Origin: Pseudomonas silvicola
Lineage (GTDB): Bacteria > Pseudomonadota > Gammaproteobacteria > Pseudomonadales > Pseudomonadaceae
NCBI RefSeq assembly: GCF_026651855.1
Contig: NZ_CP093280.1
Span: 2,768,001-2,832,000, forward strand
Direction of reading: 5' to 3'
DNA length: 64,000 nt
Below are positions 39,249 to 49,502 of this stretch, piece after piece (position 1 is the first letter of the stretch; each line of letters opens with the position of its first letter). Made by a program: the position numbers and the translations under genes. Under the pieces are notes generated by a model. The model was given only the letters and a program-made list of their open reading frames with translations, did no database searches and was not told where the DNA came from.

Positions 39249-39662
39249 TCAGTGCTTGTTGCTGTCCTGCAGCGACATCGCCATCAACTGCTTTTCCTGA
39301 TTCCAGTCGAACGGTTCGTCGTTCTCCTCGGCTTCAAAGCGGCGTTCTTCCAGTGCCTGGTAGAGATCGATTTCTTCATCAGGCATGTAGTGCAGGCAGT
39401 CGCCGCCGAAGAACCACAACAGATCCCGCGGGATCAGGTGGGCGATCTGCGGGTAGCGCTGGATGATCTGGCACATCAGGTCCTGGCCCAGGTAGGCACT
39501 GCTGACCGGGTCGATGGGCAACTCCAGGCGCAATTCGTCGTAGCGTTCCAGAAACAGGGCATGGCTCTCGTCGGGCACCTGTTCGGCTTCACCCAGGGCG
39601 ACCAGGATGCCGCGCAGGTGGTCGAGCAGGACAAGCTGGTGGTCGATGTAAGGGGTGGCCAT
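39249..39662 (-). CDS. Conserved hypothetical protein (PA2817-like)
   Basis: A 137-residue, acidic, soluble helical protein from ATG 39662 (MATPYIDHQLVLLDHLRGIL). Features include YLGQDLMCQIIQRYPQIAHL, and IPRDLLWFFGGDCLHYMPDE, with DEEIDLYQALEERR after it. It resembles a conserved pseudomonad protein near fadE, which I recall as PA2817. No function is known to me. Upstream in-frame ATGs (39677, 39683) are possible. Confidence 0.8.
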   Translation of the reverse strand: MATPYIDHQLVLLDHLRGILVALGEAEQVPDESHALFLERYDELRLELPIDPVSSAYLGQDLMCQIIQRYPQIAHLIPRDLLWFFGGDCLHYMPDEEIDLYQALEERRFEAEENDEPFDWNQEKQLMAMSLQDSNKH

Positions 39663-39766
39663 GTTGAGGGTCCTCATGAGCAAAACGGGCGCGGGAGTAT
39701 ACGGCGCCCGTTGCGTTGTGTCTCATGCCGATTGCCCGATGGGCGCTACGGCGTGTGCAGCGCCCG

Positions 39767-42214
39767 TCAGCGAGTGCGGCCTTCGGTGGGTTTGAGGGCT
39801 TCCTTGTCGAAGTCGTCCACGTCGATCACCTTGCGCCGCGCCGCTTCGGCCTGACGCAGGGTCTCGGCTTCGCCCGCTTGCAATACACCGGCTTCCAGGG
39901 CCGCGTCGATCAGGGTTTGCTCCGGCGCTGGGGTAAACTGGCCAGCCTTGTAAGCGGTGTGCAGCTTTTTCTGCAGCGGGTGGCTGGCCGCGAGCAGGTC
40001 GCTGGCCACCTGCAGGGCCCCCACCGGATCATCCTCGCCCTGCGGCCGATAGCAGCCGGCAAGCAGTTCTTCCAGCGCAGGGTCGCCTTTGGCGCGGCCG
40101 ATCACGGCAGCGACTTCGGCGTCCAGGCGGTCGGAGGGGCCCGTGTGGCGGCGGCCAAACGGGAACACCAGTGCGCGCAGCACGCAGCCCAGCACGCGGC
40201 TGGGGAAATTTTTCAGCAACTCGTCCAGGGCTCGCTCCGCCTGGCCCAGGCTTTCTTCCAGGGCCCAGCGCACCAGCGGTTCCAGGTAATCGGGCGAGTT
40301 CAGGTCGTGGTAGCGCTTGAGCGCCGCCGAGCCCAGGTACAGGTTGCTGAGCACATCGCCCAGGCGCGCCGACAGGCGTTCACGACGTTTCAGCTCGCCC
40401 CCCAGCAACATCATGCTCAGGTCGGCCAGCAGCGCGAAAGCGGCGGCCTGGCGGTTGAGGGCGCGGAAGTAGCCTTGGCTGAGGCTGTCGCCGGGCGCGT
40501 GTTCGAAGTGGCCCAGGCCCAGGTTGAGCACGAAGGTACTGGCGGCATTGCTGATGGCGAAACCGATGTGCTTGAGCAGCAGGGCGTCGAATTCCACCAG
40601 CGCCTGGGCCTTGTCCTCGCGGCTGGCCAAGGCCATTTCCTTGAGCACGAAGGGGTGGCAGCGGATAGCGCCCTGGCCGAAGATCATCAGGTTGCGCGAA
40701 AGGATATTGGCGCCTTCCACGGTGATGAAGATCGGCGCGCCTTGCCAGCTGCGCCCCAGGTAGTTATTGGGGCCCATGATGATGCCCTTGCCACCGTGCA
40801 CGTCCATGGCGTGGCTGATGCACTCGCGGCCGCGCTCGGTCAGGTGGTACTTGAGGATGGCCGACAGCACCGAAGGCTTCTCGCCCAGGTCCACGGCGTT
40901 GGCGGTGAGCATGCGCGCGGCGTCCATCAGCCAGGCGTTGCCGCCGATGCGCGCCATGGCGGCCTGGATGCCCTCGAATGCCGACAGTGGTACGTTGAAC
41001 TGCTCGCGCACCTGGGTGTACTGGCCGGTGACCAGGCTGGTGTACTTGGCGGCGCCAGTGCCTACCGCGGGCAGGGAGATGGAGCGGCCTACCGACAGGC
41101 AGTTCATTAGCATCATCCAGCCTTTGCCGAGCATGGCCTGGCCGCCGATCAGGTAATCCAGCGGAATGAACACGTCCTTGCCGGCGTTGGGGCCGTTCAT
41201 GAAAGCGGCGCCCAGCGGCAAGTGGCGGCGCCCGATCGTCACGCCGGGGGTGTCGGTGGGGATCAGCGCCAGGGTAATGCCCAGGTCTTCCTCTTCGCCC
41301 AACAGGTGGTCAGGGTCGTGGGCCTTGAAGGCCAGGCCCAGCAGCGTGGCGACGGGCCCCAGGGTGATATAGCGTTTTTCCCAGTTCAGGCGCAGGCCGA
41401 TCACTTCCTCGCCCTGCCACTGGCCCTTGCAGATGACACCGGTGTCAGGCATGGCGCCGGCGTCCGAGCCTGCCAGCGGCCCGGTCAGTGCGAAGCAGGG
41501 AATATCGTCGCCGCGCGCCAGGCGTGGCAGGTAGTGATTACGCTGTTCATCGGTGCCGTAGTGCAGCAGCAGTTCGGCCGGGCCCAGGGAGTTGGGCACC
41601 ATGACGGTGGAGGCCAGGTCGCCGCTGCGGGTGGCCAATTTCATCGCCACTTGAGAGTGGGCGTAGGCGGAGAAGCCCTTGCCACCATACTCCTTGGGGA
41701 TGATCAGGGCGAAGAAGCCGTGCTCCTTTATATGCGCCCAGGCTTCGGGCGGCAGGTCCATGTCCTGGCCGATCTGCCAGTCGCTGACCAGGGCACACAG
41801 TTCTTCGGTGGGGCCGTCGATGAAGGCCTGTTCTTCTGCCGTCAGTTGCACCTTGGGGTAGGCCAGGAGGGTGTTCCAGTCGGGGCGGCCGCTGAACAGC
41901 TGGCCATCCCACCACACGGTGCCGGCGTCGATGGCTTCGCGTTCGGTCTGGGACATGGGCGGCAGGGTGCGCTGGAACCAGTTGAACAGCGGGGCAGTGA
42001 ACAGCTTGCGGCGCAGGTCCGGCAGCAGCAGGGGAAGGGTGCCGGCGATCAGCAGCACCCAGAAAATGGCCAGCAGCCAGCCCGGTGCATGGCTGAAGAT
42101 GCCCATGGCCAAGAGGTACACGGCGATAATGCCCAAGGCGGGCAGGGGCGCTACGCGACGATGGGCCAGCCAGGCACTGCCGACGACCAGAACCACGATC
42201 CACAACAACAGCAT
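39767..42214 (-). CDS. fadE: Acyl-CoA dehydrogenase FadE
   Basis: An 815-residue flavoenzyme of the long FadE type, catalysing the first step of fatty-acid beta-oxidation. Two N-terminal hydrophobic helices (about 1-55) tether it to the membrane. The dehydrogenase core shows FALTGPLAGSDAGAMPDTGV, VEGANILSRNLMIFGQGAIR (with the conserved Glu), and HGGKGIIMGPNNYLGR. The C-terminal 280 residues form the DUF1974 domain. It is divergent from the ABC exporter genes; the 231-base gap has no gene. Confidence 0.96.
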   Translation of the reverse strand: MLLLWIVVLVVGSAWLAHRRVAPLPALGIIAVYLLAMGIFSHAPGWLLAIFWVLLIAGTLPLLLPDLRRKLFTAPLFNWFQRTLPPMSQTEREAIDAGTVWWDGQLFSGRPDWNTLLAYPKVQLTAEEQAFIDGPTEELCALVSDWQIGQDMDLPPEAWAHIKEHGFFALIIPKEYGGKGFSAYAHSQVAMKLATRSGDLASTVMVPNSLGPAELLLHYGTDEQRNHYLPRLARGDDIPCFALTGPLAGSDAGAMPDTGVICKGQWQGEEVIGLRLNWEKRYITLGPVATLLGLAFKAHDPDHLLGEEEDLGITLALIPTDTPGVTIGRRHLPLGAAFMNGPNAGKDVFIPLDYLIGGQAMLGKGWMMLMNCLSVGRSISLPAVGTGAAKYTSLVTGQYTQVREQFNVPLSAFEGIQAAMARIGGNAWLMDAARMLTANAVDLGEKPSVLSAILKYHLTERGRECISHAMDVHGGKGIIMGPNNYLGRSWQGAPIFITVEGANILSRNLMIFGQGAIRCHPFVLKEMALASREDKAQALVEFDALLLKHIGFAISNAASTFVLNLGLGHFEHAPGDSLSQGYFRALNRQAAAFALLADLSMMLLGGELKRRERLSARLGDVLSNLYLGSAALKRYHDLNSPDYLEPLVRWALEESLGQAERALDELLKNFPSRVLGCVLRALVFPFGRRHTGPSDRLDAEVAAVIGRAKGDPALEELLAGCYRPQGEDDPVGALQVASDLLAASHPLQKKLHTAYKAGQFTPAPEQTLIDAALEAGVLQAGEAETLRQAEAARRKVIDVDDFDKEALKPTEGRTR

Positions 42215-42445
42215 ATTCAGTCCTCCATGATGATGGGGCGATGCAGCTTCAGATTAGTGACCCCGCGCGAGCAGGCGAGTTCGGGTGCTAGCCCCAGGCT
42301 GATAAGCAATATCGATACGGACCACTGTACATGTGCGCTTCTTGCTAGCACCATTAGTCAAAACCACCGCACTTCGGAAGTACGCGTGGTGTCTTTATTA
42401 AAGCTTCTATCCCCTTTCTTTCTTATTTCGGTGCATGGTTTATCT

Positions 42446-43378
42446 ATGAGTTCTGCTCTGTCCATTCGGCAGCTGACCAAGACCTACGGCAACGGTTTCC
42501 AGGCCCTCAAGGGCATTGATCTGGACGTGGCCGAAGGCGATTTCTTCGCCCTGCTGGGCCCCAACGGGGCCGGCAAGTCCACCACCATCGGTATCCTCTC
42601 CACCCTGGTGAACAAGTCCGGGGGCACGGTGAATGTCTTCGGCCACGACCTGGACCGCGACCCGGCGGCGCTCAAGCGCTGCATCGGCGTAGTGCCCCAG
42701 GAGTTCAACTTCAACCAGTTCGAGAAGACCTTCGATATCGTCGTCACCCAGGCCGGGTACTACGGTATCCCCCCGCGCATCGCCAAGGAGCGTGCCGAGC
42801 AGTACCTGACCCAGTTGGGGCTGTGGGACAAGCGCGATGTGCCTTCGCGCTCCCTGTCAGGTGGCATGAAGCGTCGGCTGATGATCGCCCGTGCGTTGAT
42901 TCATGAGCCGCGGCTGCTGATCCTCGATGAGCCGACCGCAGGCGTGGACATCGAGCTGCGCCGTTCGATGTGGACCTTTCTGACCGAGCTCAACCAGAAA
43001 GGCATCACCATCATTCTCACCACCCATTACCTAGAAGAAGCCGAGCAACTGTGCCGCAACATCGGCATCATCGACCACGGCACCATCGTCGAGAACACCA
43101 GCATGCGCAAGCTGCTGGGCACTTTGCATGTGGAAACCTTCCTGCTGGACCTCAAGGCGGACCTGGCCGAGGCACCTGTTCTGCACGGCTACCCCTGCCG
43201 GCTGGTCGACGGCCACACCCTGGAAGTGCAGGTGGACAAGGAGGTGGGCATCACCGCACTGTTCGGCCAGTTGGCCCTGCAGAACATCGAGGTGCTGAGC
43301 CTGCGCAACAAAACCAACCGTCTTGAGGAACTGTTCGTGTCCCTGGTGGAAAAAAACCTGGCGAAGGTGGCCCAATGA
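42446..43378 (+). CDS. ABC transporter ATP-binding protein (YadG type)
   Basis: A 310-residue ATPase with Walker A GPNGAGKSTT, signature LSGGMKRRL, Walker B LLILDEPTAGVD and H-loop TTHYLEEAEQ. The fusion-free arrangement with the following permease is the YadG-YadH / DrrAB type of exporter. ATG 42446 begins MSSALSIRQLTKTYGNGFQA; the 408-codon frame upstream is antisense to fadE. The 3' end overlaps the permease start (ATGA). Confidence 0.95.
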   Translation: MSSALSIRQLTKTYGNGFQALKGIDLDVAEGDFFALLGPNGAGKSTTIGILSTLVNKSGGTVNVFGHDLDRDPAALKRCIGVVPQEFNFNQFEKTFDIVVTQAGYYGIPPRIAKERAEQYLTQLGLWDKRDVPSRSLSGGMKRRLMIARALIHEPRLLILDEPTAGVDIELRRSMWTFLTELNQKGITIILTTHYLEEAEQLCRNIGIIDHGTIVENTSMRKLLGTLHVETFLLDLKADLAEAPVLHGYPCRLVDGHTLEVQVDKEVGITALFGQLALQNIEVLSLRNKTNRLEELFVSLVEKNLAKVAQ

Positions 43379-44154
43379 GTTTCGAAGTGAAAGCCAACTG
43401 GGTCGCCCTCAACACCATCGTCTACCGCGAAGTGCGGCGCTTCATGCGCATCTGGCCGCAGACGCTGCTGCCCCCGGCCATTACCATGGTCCTGTATTTC
43501 GTGATCTTCGGTAACCTGATCGGCCGACAGATCGGTGACATGGGTGGCTTTACCTACATGGAATACATCGTGCCCGGGCTGATCATGATGTCAGTGATCA
43601 CCAATGCCTACGGCAACGTCGTGTCGAGCTTCTTCGGTAGCAAGTTCCAGCGTTCCATCGAAGAGTTGATGGTGTCACCGGTGTCGCCCCACATCATCCT
43701 CACTGGCTACGTGGTGGGTGGCGTGCTGCGTGGCCTGGCAGTGGGCGTCATCGTGACCCTGCTGTCGTTGTTCTTCACCCATCTGCAGGTGCACCACCTG
43801 GGCATCACCCTGCTGGTGGTAATCCTGACGGCAACCATCTTCTCGCTGCTGGGCTTCATCAACGCGGTATTCGCGCGCAACTTCGATGACATTTCAATCA
43901 TCCCCACCTTCGTGCTGACGCCATTGACCTACCTGGGGGGGGTGTTCTACTCCATCACCTTGCTGCCGCCGTTCTGGCAGGCGGTGTCGCTCGCCAACCC
44001 GGTGCTGCACATGGTCAATGCCTTTCGCTACGGTATCCTCGGCGTGTCGGATATTCGCATCAGCGTAGCCGTGGCGTTCATGCTGGTCGCCACCGTGGTG
44101 CTGTACGTGGGCTGCGCCCGGCTGCTGGTCAGCGGCCGCGGCATGCGCAGCTGA
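43375..44154 (+). CDS. ABC-2 type permease (YadH type)
   Basis: A 259-residue integral membrane protein with about six helices and the ABC-2 signature region (SLANPVLHMVNAFRYGILGV). The YGNVVSSFFGSKFQRSIEEL loop is typical of this group. It is translationally coupled to the ATPase. The substrate is unknown. Confidence 0.95.
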   Translation: MSFEVKANWVALNTIVYREVRRFMRIWPQTLLPPAITMVLYFVIFGNLIGRQIGDMGGFTYMEYIVPGLIMMSVITNAYGNVVSSFFGSKFQRSIEELMVSPVSPHIILTGYVVGGVLRGLAVGVIVTLLSLFFTHLQVHHLGITLLVVILTATIFSLLGFINAVFARNFDDISIIPTFVLTPLTYLGGVFYSITLLPPFWQAVSLANPVLHMVNAFRYGILGVSDIRISVAVAFMLVATVVLYVGCARLLVSGRGMRS

Positions 44155-44174
44155 CCCGCCAGTTCCCACAGGTG

Positions 44175-44199
44175 TAGCAGCGGTCCAGGCCGCGTCGGC
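44175..44199. repeat. REP family A copy
   Basis: TAGCAGCGGTCCAGGCCGCG and on, with a partial inverted partner at 44237-44252, between two convergent genes. Confidence 0.55.
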
Positions 44200-44246
44200 A
44201 GTACCCGCGGTGTGCTTGATGCCGCGGGGTGTTCGTGATGCGGCTG

Positions 44247-44780
44247 CTACAGCTGCGAGGGCGGCTTGCAGCCGCGAGCCTTGCGGCTGCGCCACCGGCG
44301 CATCACCCACCAGCGCCAATAGACCTGGGTCGCCACATAGCCGAGTACGCCCATCACCAGCCCCGTCACCACCGAGCCCAGCAGGAAGGGCTGCCACAGC
44401 GTGGCAAACTGCCCGCTCAGCCATTCCCACGTCAGGTCGTCAGGCAAGCCACGCGGCGGGGTGCCCATCAGCCATGCCCCCACCTGGTATGTGACGAAAA
44501 ACACAGGGGCCATGGTCAGCGGATTGGTCAGCCAGACCAGGCTGACGGCGATGGGCAGGTTGCCGCGAACCAGCGTGGCCAGTGCGGCCGCCACCAGCAT
44601 CTGCAAAGGGATAGGCAGGAATGCCGCGAACAGCCCCACCGCCATGGCTCGTGACACCCCGTGGCGGTTCAGGTGCCAGAGGTAGGGGTCCTGCAGCAGG
44701 CGGCCAAGAACGCGTAACGACGTGTGCCGGCGCAGGCGCTCAGGGTCGGGCATGTAGCGTTGGAAAAAGCGGCGCGGCAT
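44247..44780 (-). CDS. DUF2062 membrane protein
   Basis: A 177-residue protein with three hydrophobic segments and the DUF2062 signature (AVGLFAAFLPIPLQMLVAAA, then WLTNPLTMAPVFFVTYQVGA). Related domains occur beside glycosyltransferases, but the role is unknown. Divergent from comEC. Confidence 0.9.
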   Translation of the reverse strand: MPRRFFQRYMPDPERLRRHTSLRVLGRLLQDPYLWHLNRHGVSRAMAVGLFAAFLPIPLQMLVAAALATLVRGNLPIAVSLVWLTNPLTMAPVFFVTYQVGAWLMGTPPRGLPDDLTWEWLSGQFATLWQPFLLGSVVTGLVMGVLGYVATQVYWRWWVMRRWRSRKARGCKPPSQL

Positions 44781-44928
44781 GCAGGTTTCTCGCAGGCAAG
44801 CCAGAAGAGGATGGCCGCAGTATGCCCGGATTGCCTGACAATCAGTTTCAGACTTTGTGACAAATATTTAGCGGCGCCCCTGGGGTTTTGCCCTGATGCT
44901 GCGTGCAGGAAAACTCAAGGATGAGTGT

Positions 44929-47154
44929 ATGCGCACTGCGTTGCTAGCGCTGGCCATTGGCCTGGTCGCCCTGCGGTTCTTGCCTCTGTTGCCCCCGTGG
45001 CCATGGCTCGCGGGTCTGTTTGCCTTGGCGGTCGGGCTTCAGTTCTGGCGTCGTGCCCGAAGGCCTGGGCTGGTGCTGCTCGGGTTGGCGTGGGGCTGCT
45101 TGCAGGGGCAATGGGCGCTGGATGACCGCCTGTCGCCTGACCTTGATGGCCGCACGGTGTGGCTGGAGGGGCGGGTGGGCGGGTTGCCCGACAGCCAGGG
45201 TCAATCGGTGCGCTTCGAGCTCACTGATATCGAGGGCACGCGCCATGCGCTACCCCGCACCGTGCGTCTTTCGTGGTTCAACGGCCCGGCCGTCAGCCGC
45301 GGTGAGCGCTGGCGCATGGCCGTGACCCTCAAACGCCCCAGAGGGGTAGTGAACCCCGCCGGCATGGACACCGAGGCGTGGATGCTGGCCCGTGGCATTG
45401 GTGCCACCGGCAGCGTAAAGGACGGTCAATTGCTGCGCACGGCCCCGGGCAGTTGGCGCGACACCCTGCGCCAGCGGTTGCTGGCGGTGGATGCCCAGGG
45501 TTATCAGGGCGTGCTGGTGGCGTTGGTGCTGGGCGACGGCTCGGCTATCAGCCGTGAACAGTGGGCGGTGCTGCAAGCCACCGGTACCGTGCATCTGCTG
45601 GTGATTTCCGGTACCCACATCGGCCTGTTGGCGGGCCTTGTTTACGGGCTGGTGGCGGGGCTGGCGCGCCTGGGGCTGTGGCCGGCACGTTTGCCGTGGT
45701 TGCCCTGGGCGTGTGCACTGGCGTTCGGCGCCGCCCTTGGGTATGGCGGCCTGGCCGGCTTCGGCGTGCCAGTGCAACGGGCGTGCATCATGCTGGGGTT
45801 GGTGCTGTTGTGGCGTCTGCGCTTTCGTCATCTTGGGGTGGGGTTGCCCTGGCTGGTGGCGTTGAATGCGGTGCTGCTGGCCAACCCGTTGGTCAGCCTG
45901 CTGCCGGGTTTCTGGCTATCGTTCGCGGCCGTCGGGGTATTGATGCTGGTGTTCTCCGGGCGGCTGGGGGCGTGGCGGTGGTGGCGGGCCTGGACGCGGG
46001 CCCAGTGGCTGATGGCGGTGGGGCTGTTGCCCGCCTTGCTGGCCCTGGGTTTGCCGGTGAGCCTCAGCGGCCCGCTGGCCAATCTGCTGGCGGTGCCGTG
46101 GGTGAGCATCGCCGTGTTGCCAGCGGCCTTGCTCGGGGCGGTTCTGTTACCGGCCCCTTGGCTGGGGGAGTCGCTGTTATGGCTGGTGGGCGGCCTGCTG
46201 GCGCTGTTGTTCGAAGGGCTGGCCTGGTTATCGCAACAGGCGCCTGCGTGGGTGCCGGCGCGCTTGTCGCTCTGGCTATGGGTGCTGGTGCTGGTGGGTG
46301 CCCTGTTGTTGCTGTTGCCCGCCGGGTTGCCGATGCGCCCGCTGGGGTGGCCGTTGGTGCTGCTGGCCGCCTGGCCGCCGCTGTCACCCGTGCCCCATGG
46401 GCAGGCTGAAGTCACCCAGCTGGATGTCGGTCAAGGTCTGGCGGTGGTTGTACGAACACGGCACCACACCGTGTTGTACGACGCGGGCCCACGCACCCCT
46501 GGGCACGATGCCGGTGAGCGGGTGGTGCTGCCCAACTTGCTGGCCATGGGCGTGCGCCGCCTGGACTTGATGCTGATCAGCCATGCCCACCAGGACCATG
46601 CAGGCGGCGCGGCGGCGGTGCAACGGGGGCTGCCGGTCGCCGCCGTCTGGGGGGGCGAGGCCGACCAGTTGGCGCCCGGCCTGCAGGCGCTGCCGTGTGA
46701 GTCCGGTCGGCAGTGGCAGTGGGATGGCGTGAGGTTTACCGTGTGGCGCTGGGCCGAGGCCCGTGACAGCAACCCGTCGTCGTGCGTGTTGCTGGTGGAA
46801 GCCCAGGGCGAACGCCTGTTGCTGGGGGGTGATATCGACGCCGCCGCCGAGCGTGCATTGGTCGCCAGTGGCCTGGACCTGCGCGGGCACTGGTTGCAAT
46901 CGCCTCACCATGGCAGCCGCACCTCTTCGTCCCAGCGCCTGCTCGACGCCATGGCCCCGCGCGGGGCGCTGATTTCCCGTGGCCATGGCAACACCTTCGG
47001 CCACCCGCATCCCCAGGTGGTGCAGCGTTACCGAGCCAATGGCATGGAGGTGCATGACAATGCCTTGCACGGCGCCTTGCACCTGCGCCTGGGGCGTTTC
47101 GACGGTGTGCGCGGCGAGCGTCAGCAGCGCCGCTTCTGGCGTGATCCGACATGA
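44929..47154 (+). CDS. comEC: DNA internalization protein ComEC/Rec2
   Basis: A 741-residue polytopic protein that forms the inner-membrane DNA channel in natural transformation. It has an N-terminal DUF4131-type OB-like domain, the Competence domain with many helices starting LLVISGTHIGLLAGLVYGL, and a C-terminal metallo-beta-lactamase-like domain (LISHAHQDHAGG, LLLGGDIDAAAE, SPHHGSRTSSS). All metal ligands look intact. ATG 44929 is preferred over 44896. It ends only a few bases from the next reading frame. Confidence 0.94.
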   Translation: MRTALLALAIGLVALRFLPLLPPWPWLAGLFALAVGLQFWRRARRPGLVLLGLAWGCLQGQWALDDRLSPDLDGRTVWLEGRVGGLPDSQGQSVRFELTDIEGTRHALPRTVRLSWFNGPAVSRGERWRMAVTLKRPRGVVNPAGMDTEAWMLARGIGATGSVKDGQLLRTAPGSWRDTLRQRLLAVDAQGYQGVLVALVLGDGSAISREQWAVLQATGTVHLLVISGTHIGLLAGLVYGLVAGLARLGLWPARLPWLPWACALAFGAALGYGGLAGFGVPVQRACIMLGLVLLWRLRFRHLGVGLPWLVALNAVLLANPLVSLLPGFWLSFAAVGVLMLVFSGRLGAWRWWRAWTRAQWLMAVGLLPALLALGLPVSLSGPLANLLAVPWVSIAVLPAALLGAVLLPAPWLGESLLWLVGGLLALLFEGLAWLSQQAPAWVPARLSLWLWVLVLVGALLLLLPAGLPMRPLGWPLVLLAAWPPLSPVPHGQAEVTQLDVGQGLAVVVRTRHHTVLYDAGPRTPGHDAGERVVLPNLLAMGVRRLDLMLISHAHQDHAGGAAAVQRGLPVAAVWGGEADQLAPGLQALPCESGRQWQWDGVRFTVWRWAEARDSNPSSCVLLVEAQGERLLLGGDIDAAAERALVASGLDLRGHWLQSPHHGSRTSSSQRLLDAMAPRGALISRGHGNTFGHPHPQVVQRYRANGMEVHDNALHGALHLRLGRFDGVRGERQQRRFWRDPT

Positions 47155-47216
47155 CGGTCTACGACCCGTTGCCCCCCTATGTTAGAGTGGCGGACTTTTT
47201 CGAGGGGGTCGTTACT

Positions 47217-47852
47217 GTGTGGGAATTGGTCAAATCCGGCGGCTGGATGATGTTGCCGATCATTCTGAGTTCCATCGCTGCCCTGGGCATCACCGCCGAG
47301 CGCCTGTGGACTTTGCGTGCCAACCGTGTGACCCCGCCGCACCTGCTGGGCCAGGTGTGGGTCTGGATTCGTGACAAGCAATTGAACAAGGAAAAGCTCA
47401 AGGAACTGCGCGCCGATTCCCCCTTGGGCGAGATCCTCGCCGCTGGCCTGGCCAACTCGCGCCACGGCCGTGAAATCATGAAGGAATGCATCGAAGAGGC
47501 TGCTGCCCGCGTCATCCACGAAATGGAGCGCTACATCAGCACCCTCGGCACCATCGCTGCGATGGCACCGCTGCTGGGCCTGCTGGGCACGGTGCTGGGC
47601 ATGATCGAGATCTTCAGCTCGTTCATGGGCGCCAACATGGCCACCAACCCTGCCGTGCTGGCCGGCGGTATCTCCAAGGCCCTGGTCACCACGGCATCGG
47701 GCTTGATCGTCGGCATTCCCTCGGTGTTCTTCCACCGTTTCCTGCAGCGCCGCATCGATGAGTTGGTGGTGGGCATGGAGCAGGAAGCCATCAAGCTGGT
47801 GGAAATGGTACAAGGCGACCGTGAAGTCGATCTGGCCGAGGACAAAGCGTGA
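47217..47852 (+). CDS. MotA/TolQ/ExbB-type proton channel protein
   Basis: A 211-residue protein starting at GTG 47217 behind GAGGGGGTC; the open frame from 47151 adds non-homologous residues. Three membrane helices (about 12-30, 105-128, 150-172) and the signature MAPLLGLLGTVLGMIEIF are present. With the ExbD-like partner it forms a proton-driven motor. GTGA overlap with the next gene. The lpxK-linked location is normal in pseudomonads and suggests an envelope role. Confidence 0.93.
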   Translation: MWELVKSGGWMMLPIILSSIAALGITAERLWTLRANRVTPPHLLGQVWVWIRDKQLNKEKLKELRADSPLGEILAAGLANSRHGREIMKECIEEAAARVIHEMERYISTLGTIAAMAPLLGLLGTVLGMIEIFSSFMGANMATNPAVLAGGISKALVTTASGLIVGIPSVFFHRFLQRRIDELVVGMEQEAIKLVEMVQGDREVDLAEDKA

Positions 47853-48274
47853 AGTTCCGCCGCAAGCAGCGAGAGCAGATCGACATCAACCTGGTGTCGC
47901 TGATCGACGTGGTCTTCGTGTTGCTGCTGTTCTTCGTGGTCACCACCACGTTCACCAAACAGACCCAGCTGCGCGTCGACCTGCCGGAAGCCGTCAGTGG
48001 CAGCCCCGAGCAGGATGCGGGCAAGACCGTCGACATCGCCATCAGCGCCGATGGCGTGTATTCGGTGAACAACAAGCTGCTGCCCAAGAGTGACCTGAGC
48101 ACGCTGATGGATGCCGTGCAGGCCGAGTCGGGCGGCGACAGCAAGTTGCCGCTGTCCATCAGCGCCGACGGCAAGACCCCGCACCAGGCTGTCATCACCG
48201 CCATGGACGCCGCGGGCAAGCTGGGCTTCAGCCACCTGAGCATGACCACCGTCGAGGCGCAGGGCGCAAACTGA
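47849..48274 (+). CDS. ExbD/TolR-type protein
   Basis: A 141-residue single-helix protein. The N-terminal segment [20 protein letters not shown] carries the membrane Asp essential for proton use. The rest is periplasmic. GTG start in a GTGA overlap; the stop overlaps the lpxK ATG (TGATG). Confidence 0.94.
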   Translation: MKFRRKQREQIDINLVSLIDVVFVLLLFFVVTTTFTKQTQLRVDLPEAVSGSPEQDAGKTVDIAISADGVYSVNNKLLPKSDLSTLMDAVQAESGGDSKLPLSISADGKTPHQAVITAMDAAGKLGFSHLSMTTVEAQGAN

Positions 48275-49275
48275 TGGCTTTCTCCGATCGCTTGCTGGCC
48301 GCCTGGTACACCGGCCACCCGGCCCTGGCGCTGCTGCGCCCGCTGGAGTGCCTGTACCGCCGTGTGGTGCAGAACAAGCGTCAGCGCTTTGTGCAGGGTC
48401 AGGGCGCTGTCTACCGTTCCCCGGTGCCACTGGTGGTGGTGGGCAACATCACCGTCGGCGGCACCGGCAAGACCCCGCTCATCCTGTGGCTGGTCGAGCA
48501 TTGTCGGCGCCAGGGCCTCAAGGTTGGCGTGGTCAGCCGTGGCTACGGCGCCAAGCCGCCGCAGTTGCCGTGGCGGGTGCTGGCGGACCAGGACGCCAGC
48601 GTGGCGGGCGACGAGCCGCTGCTGATCGTACAGCGTACAGGTGTGCCGCTGATGATCGATCCTGACCGCAGCCGCGCGGTACAGGCCCTGACCGCCGCTG
48701 AACCGCTGGACCTGATTTTTTCCGACGACGGCTTGCAACATTACCGCCTGGCGCGGGACCTTGAATTGGTGCTCATCGATGCCGCCCGTGGCCTGGGCAA
48801 CCGCCGTTGCCTGCCGGCGGGGCCGTTGCGCGAGCCTGTCGAGCGCCTGGCGTCCGTGGACGCGGTGCTGTTCAACGGCGCTGCCGGTGACCGGGACGAT
48901 GGCTTCTCGTTTGCCCTGCGGCCCACGGCCCTGGTCAACGTGCGCACGGGCGAGCGCCGCGGCCTCGACCTCTTTCCCGAAGGGCAGGCCATGCATGCGG
49001 TGGCCGGTATCGGCAACCCCCAACGTTTCTTCAGCACCCTCCAGGCGCTACACTGGCGGCCACAGGCCCACGCGTTCGCCGACCATGCCCACTACAGTTT
49101 GGCGGCGCTGACATTCACACCGTCGCTGCCGCTGGTCATGACCGAGAAAGACGCCGTCAAATGCCGGGCTTTCGCCCGTGACGACTGGTGGTACCTGGCG
49201 GTCGACGCGCAGCCTTCGCCAGCCTTCGTCGACTGGTTCGACGCACGCTTGCCGAGCCTGCTGGCGCGCACCTGA
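48274..49275 (+). CDS. lpxK: Tetraacyldisaccharide 4'-kinase LpxK
   Basis: Phosphorylates the lipid A disaccharide at the 4' position on the inner membrane. The 333-residue protein has Walker [15 protein letters not shown], the motif VSRGYGAK, Walker-B-like [11 protein letters not shown] and the C-terminal MTEKDAVKC. Second-step envelope genes (kdsB, murB) follow directly. Confidence 0.97.
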   Translation: MAFSDRLLAAWYTGHPALALLRPLECLYRRVVQNKRQRFVQGQGAVYRSPVPLVVVGNITVGGTGKTPLILWLVEHCRRQGLKVGVVSRGYGAKPPQLPWRVLADQDASVAGDEPLLIVQRTGVPLMIDPDRSRAVQALTAAEPLDLIFSDDGLQHYRLARDLELVLIDAARGLGNRRCLPAGPLREPVERLASVDAVLFNGAAGDRDDGFSFALRPTALVNVRTGERRGLDLFPEGQAMHAVAGIGNPQRFFSTLQALHWRPQAHAFADHAHYSLAALTFTPSLPLVMTEKDAVKCRAFARDDWWYLAVDAQPSPAFVDWFDARLPSLLART

Positions 49276-49316
49276 CCCTATTGCCTTCACGCTGCACCTT
49301 TTGCCAAGGATCTATC

Positions 49317-49502
49317 ATGGACACCAAACTGCTCGACATCCTCGCCTGCCCGATCTGCAAAGGCCCGTTGAAACTCAGTGCGGACAAGACCGAGCTGATC
49401 AGCAAGGGCGCCGGCCTGGCCTACCCGATCCGCGACGGCATCCCGGTGATGCTGGAAAGCGAAGCGCGCACCCTGACCGACGAGGAGCGTCTGGATAAAT
49501 GA
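49317..49502 (+). CDS. Trm112/YcaR family small protein
   Basis: A 61-residue protein ([20 protein letters not shown]) with one CxxC pair and the conserved [15 protein letters not shown] 49317 follows AAGGA. It overlaps kdsB by ATGA. Family members partner with methyltransferases or stay uncharacterised next to lpxK-kdsB. Confidence 0.93.
   Translation: MDTKLLDILACPICKGPLKLSADKTELISKGAGLAYPIRDGIPVMLESEARTLTDEERLDK

Noticed and set aside
41222-42445. 408-codon N-terminal extension of the ABC ATPase
   Set aside because: It runs antisense through fadE; ABC family similarity starts at ATG 42446.
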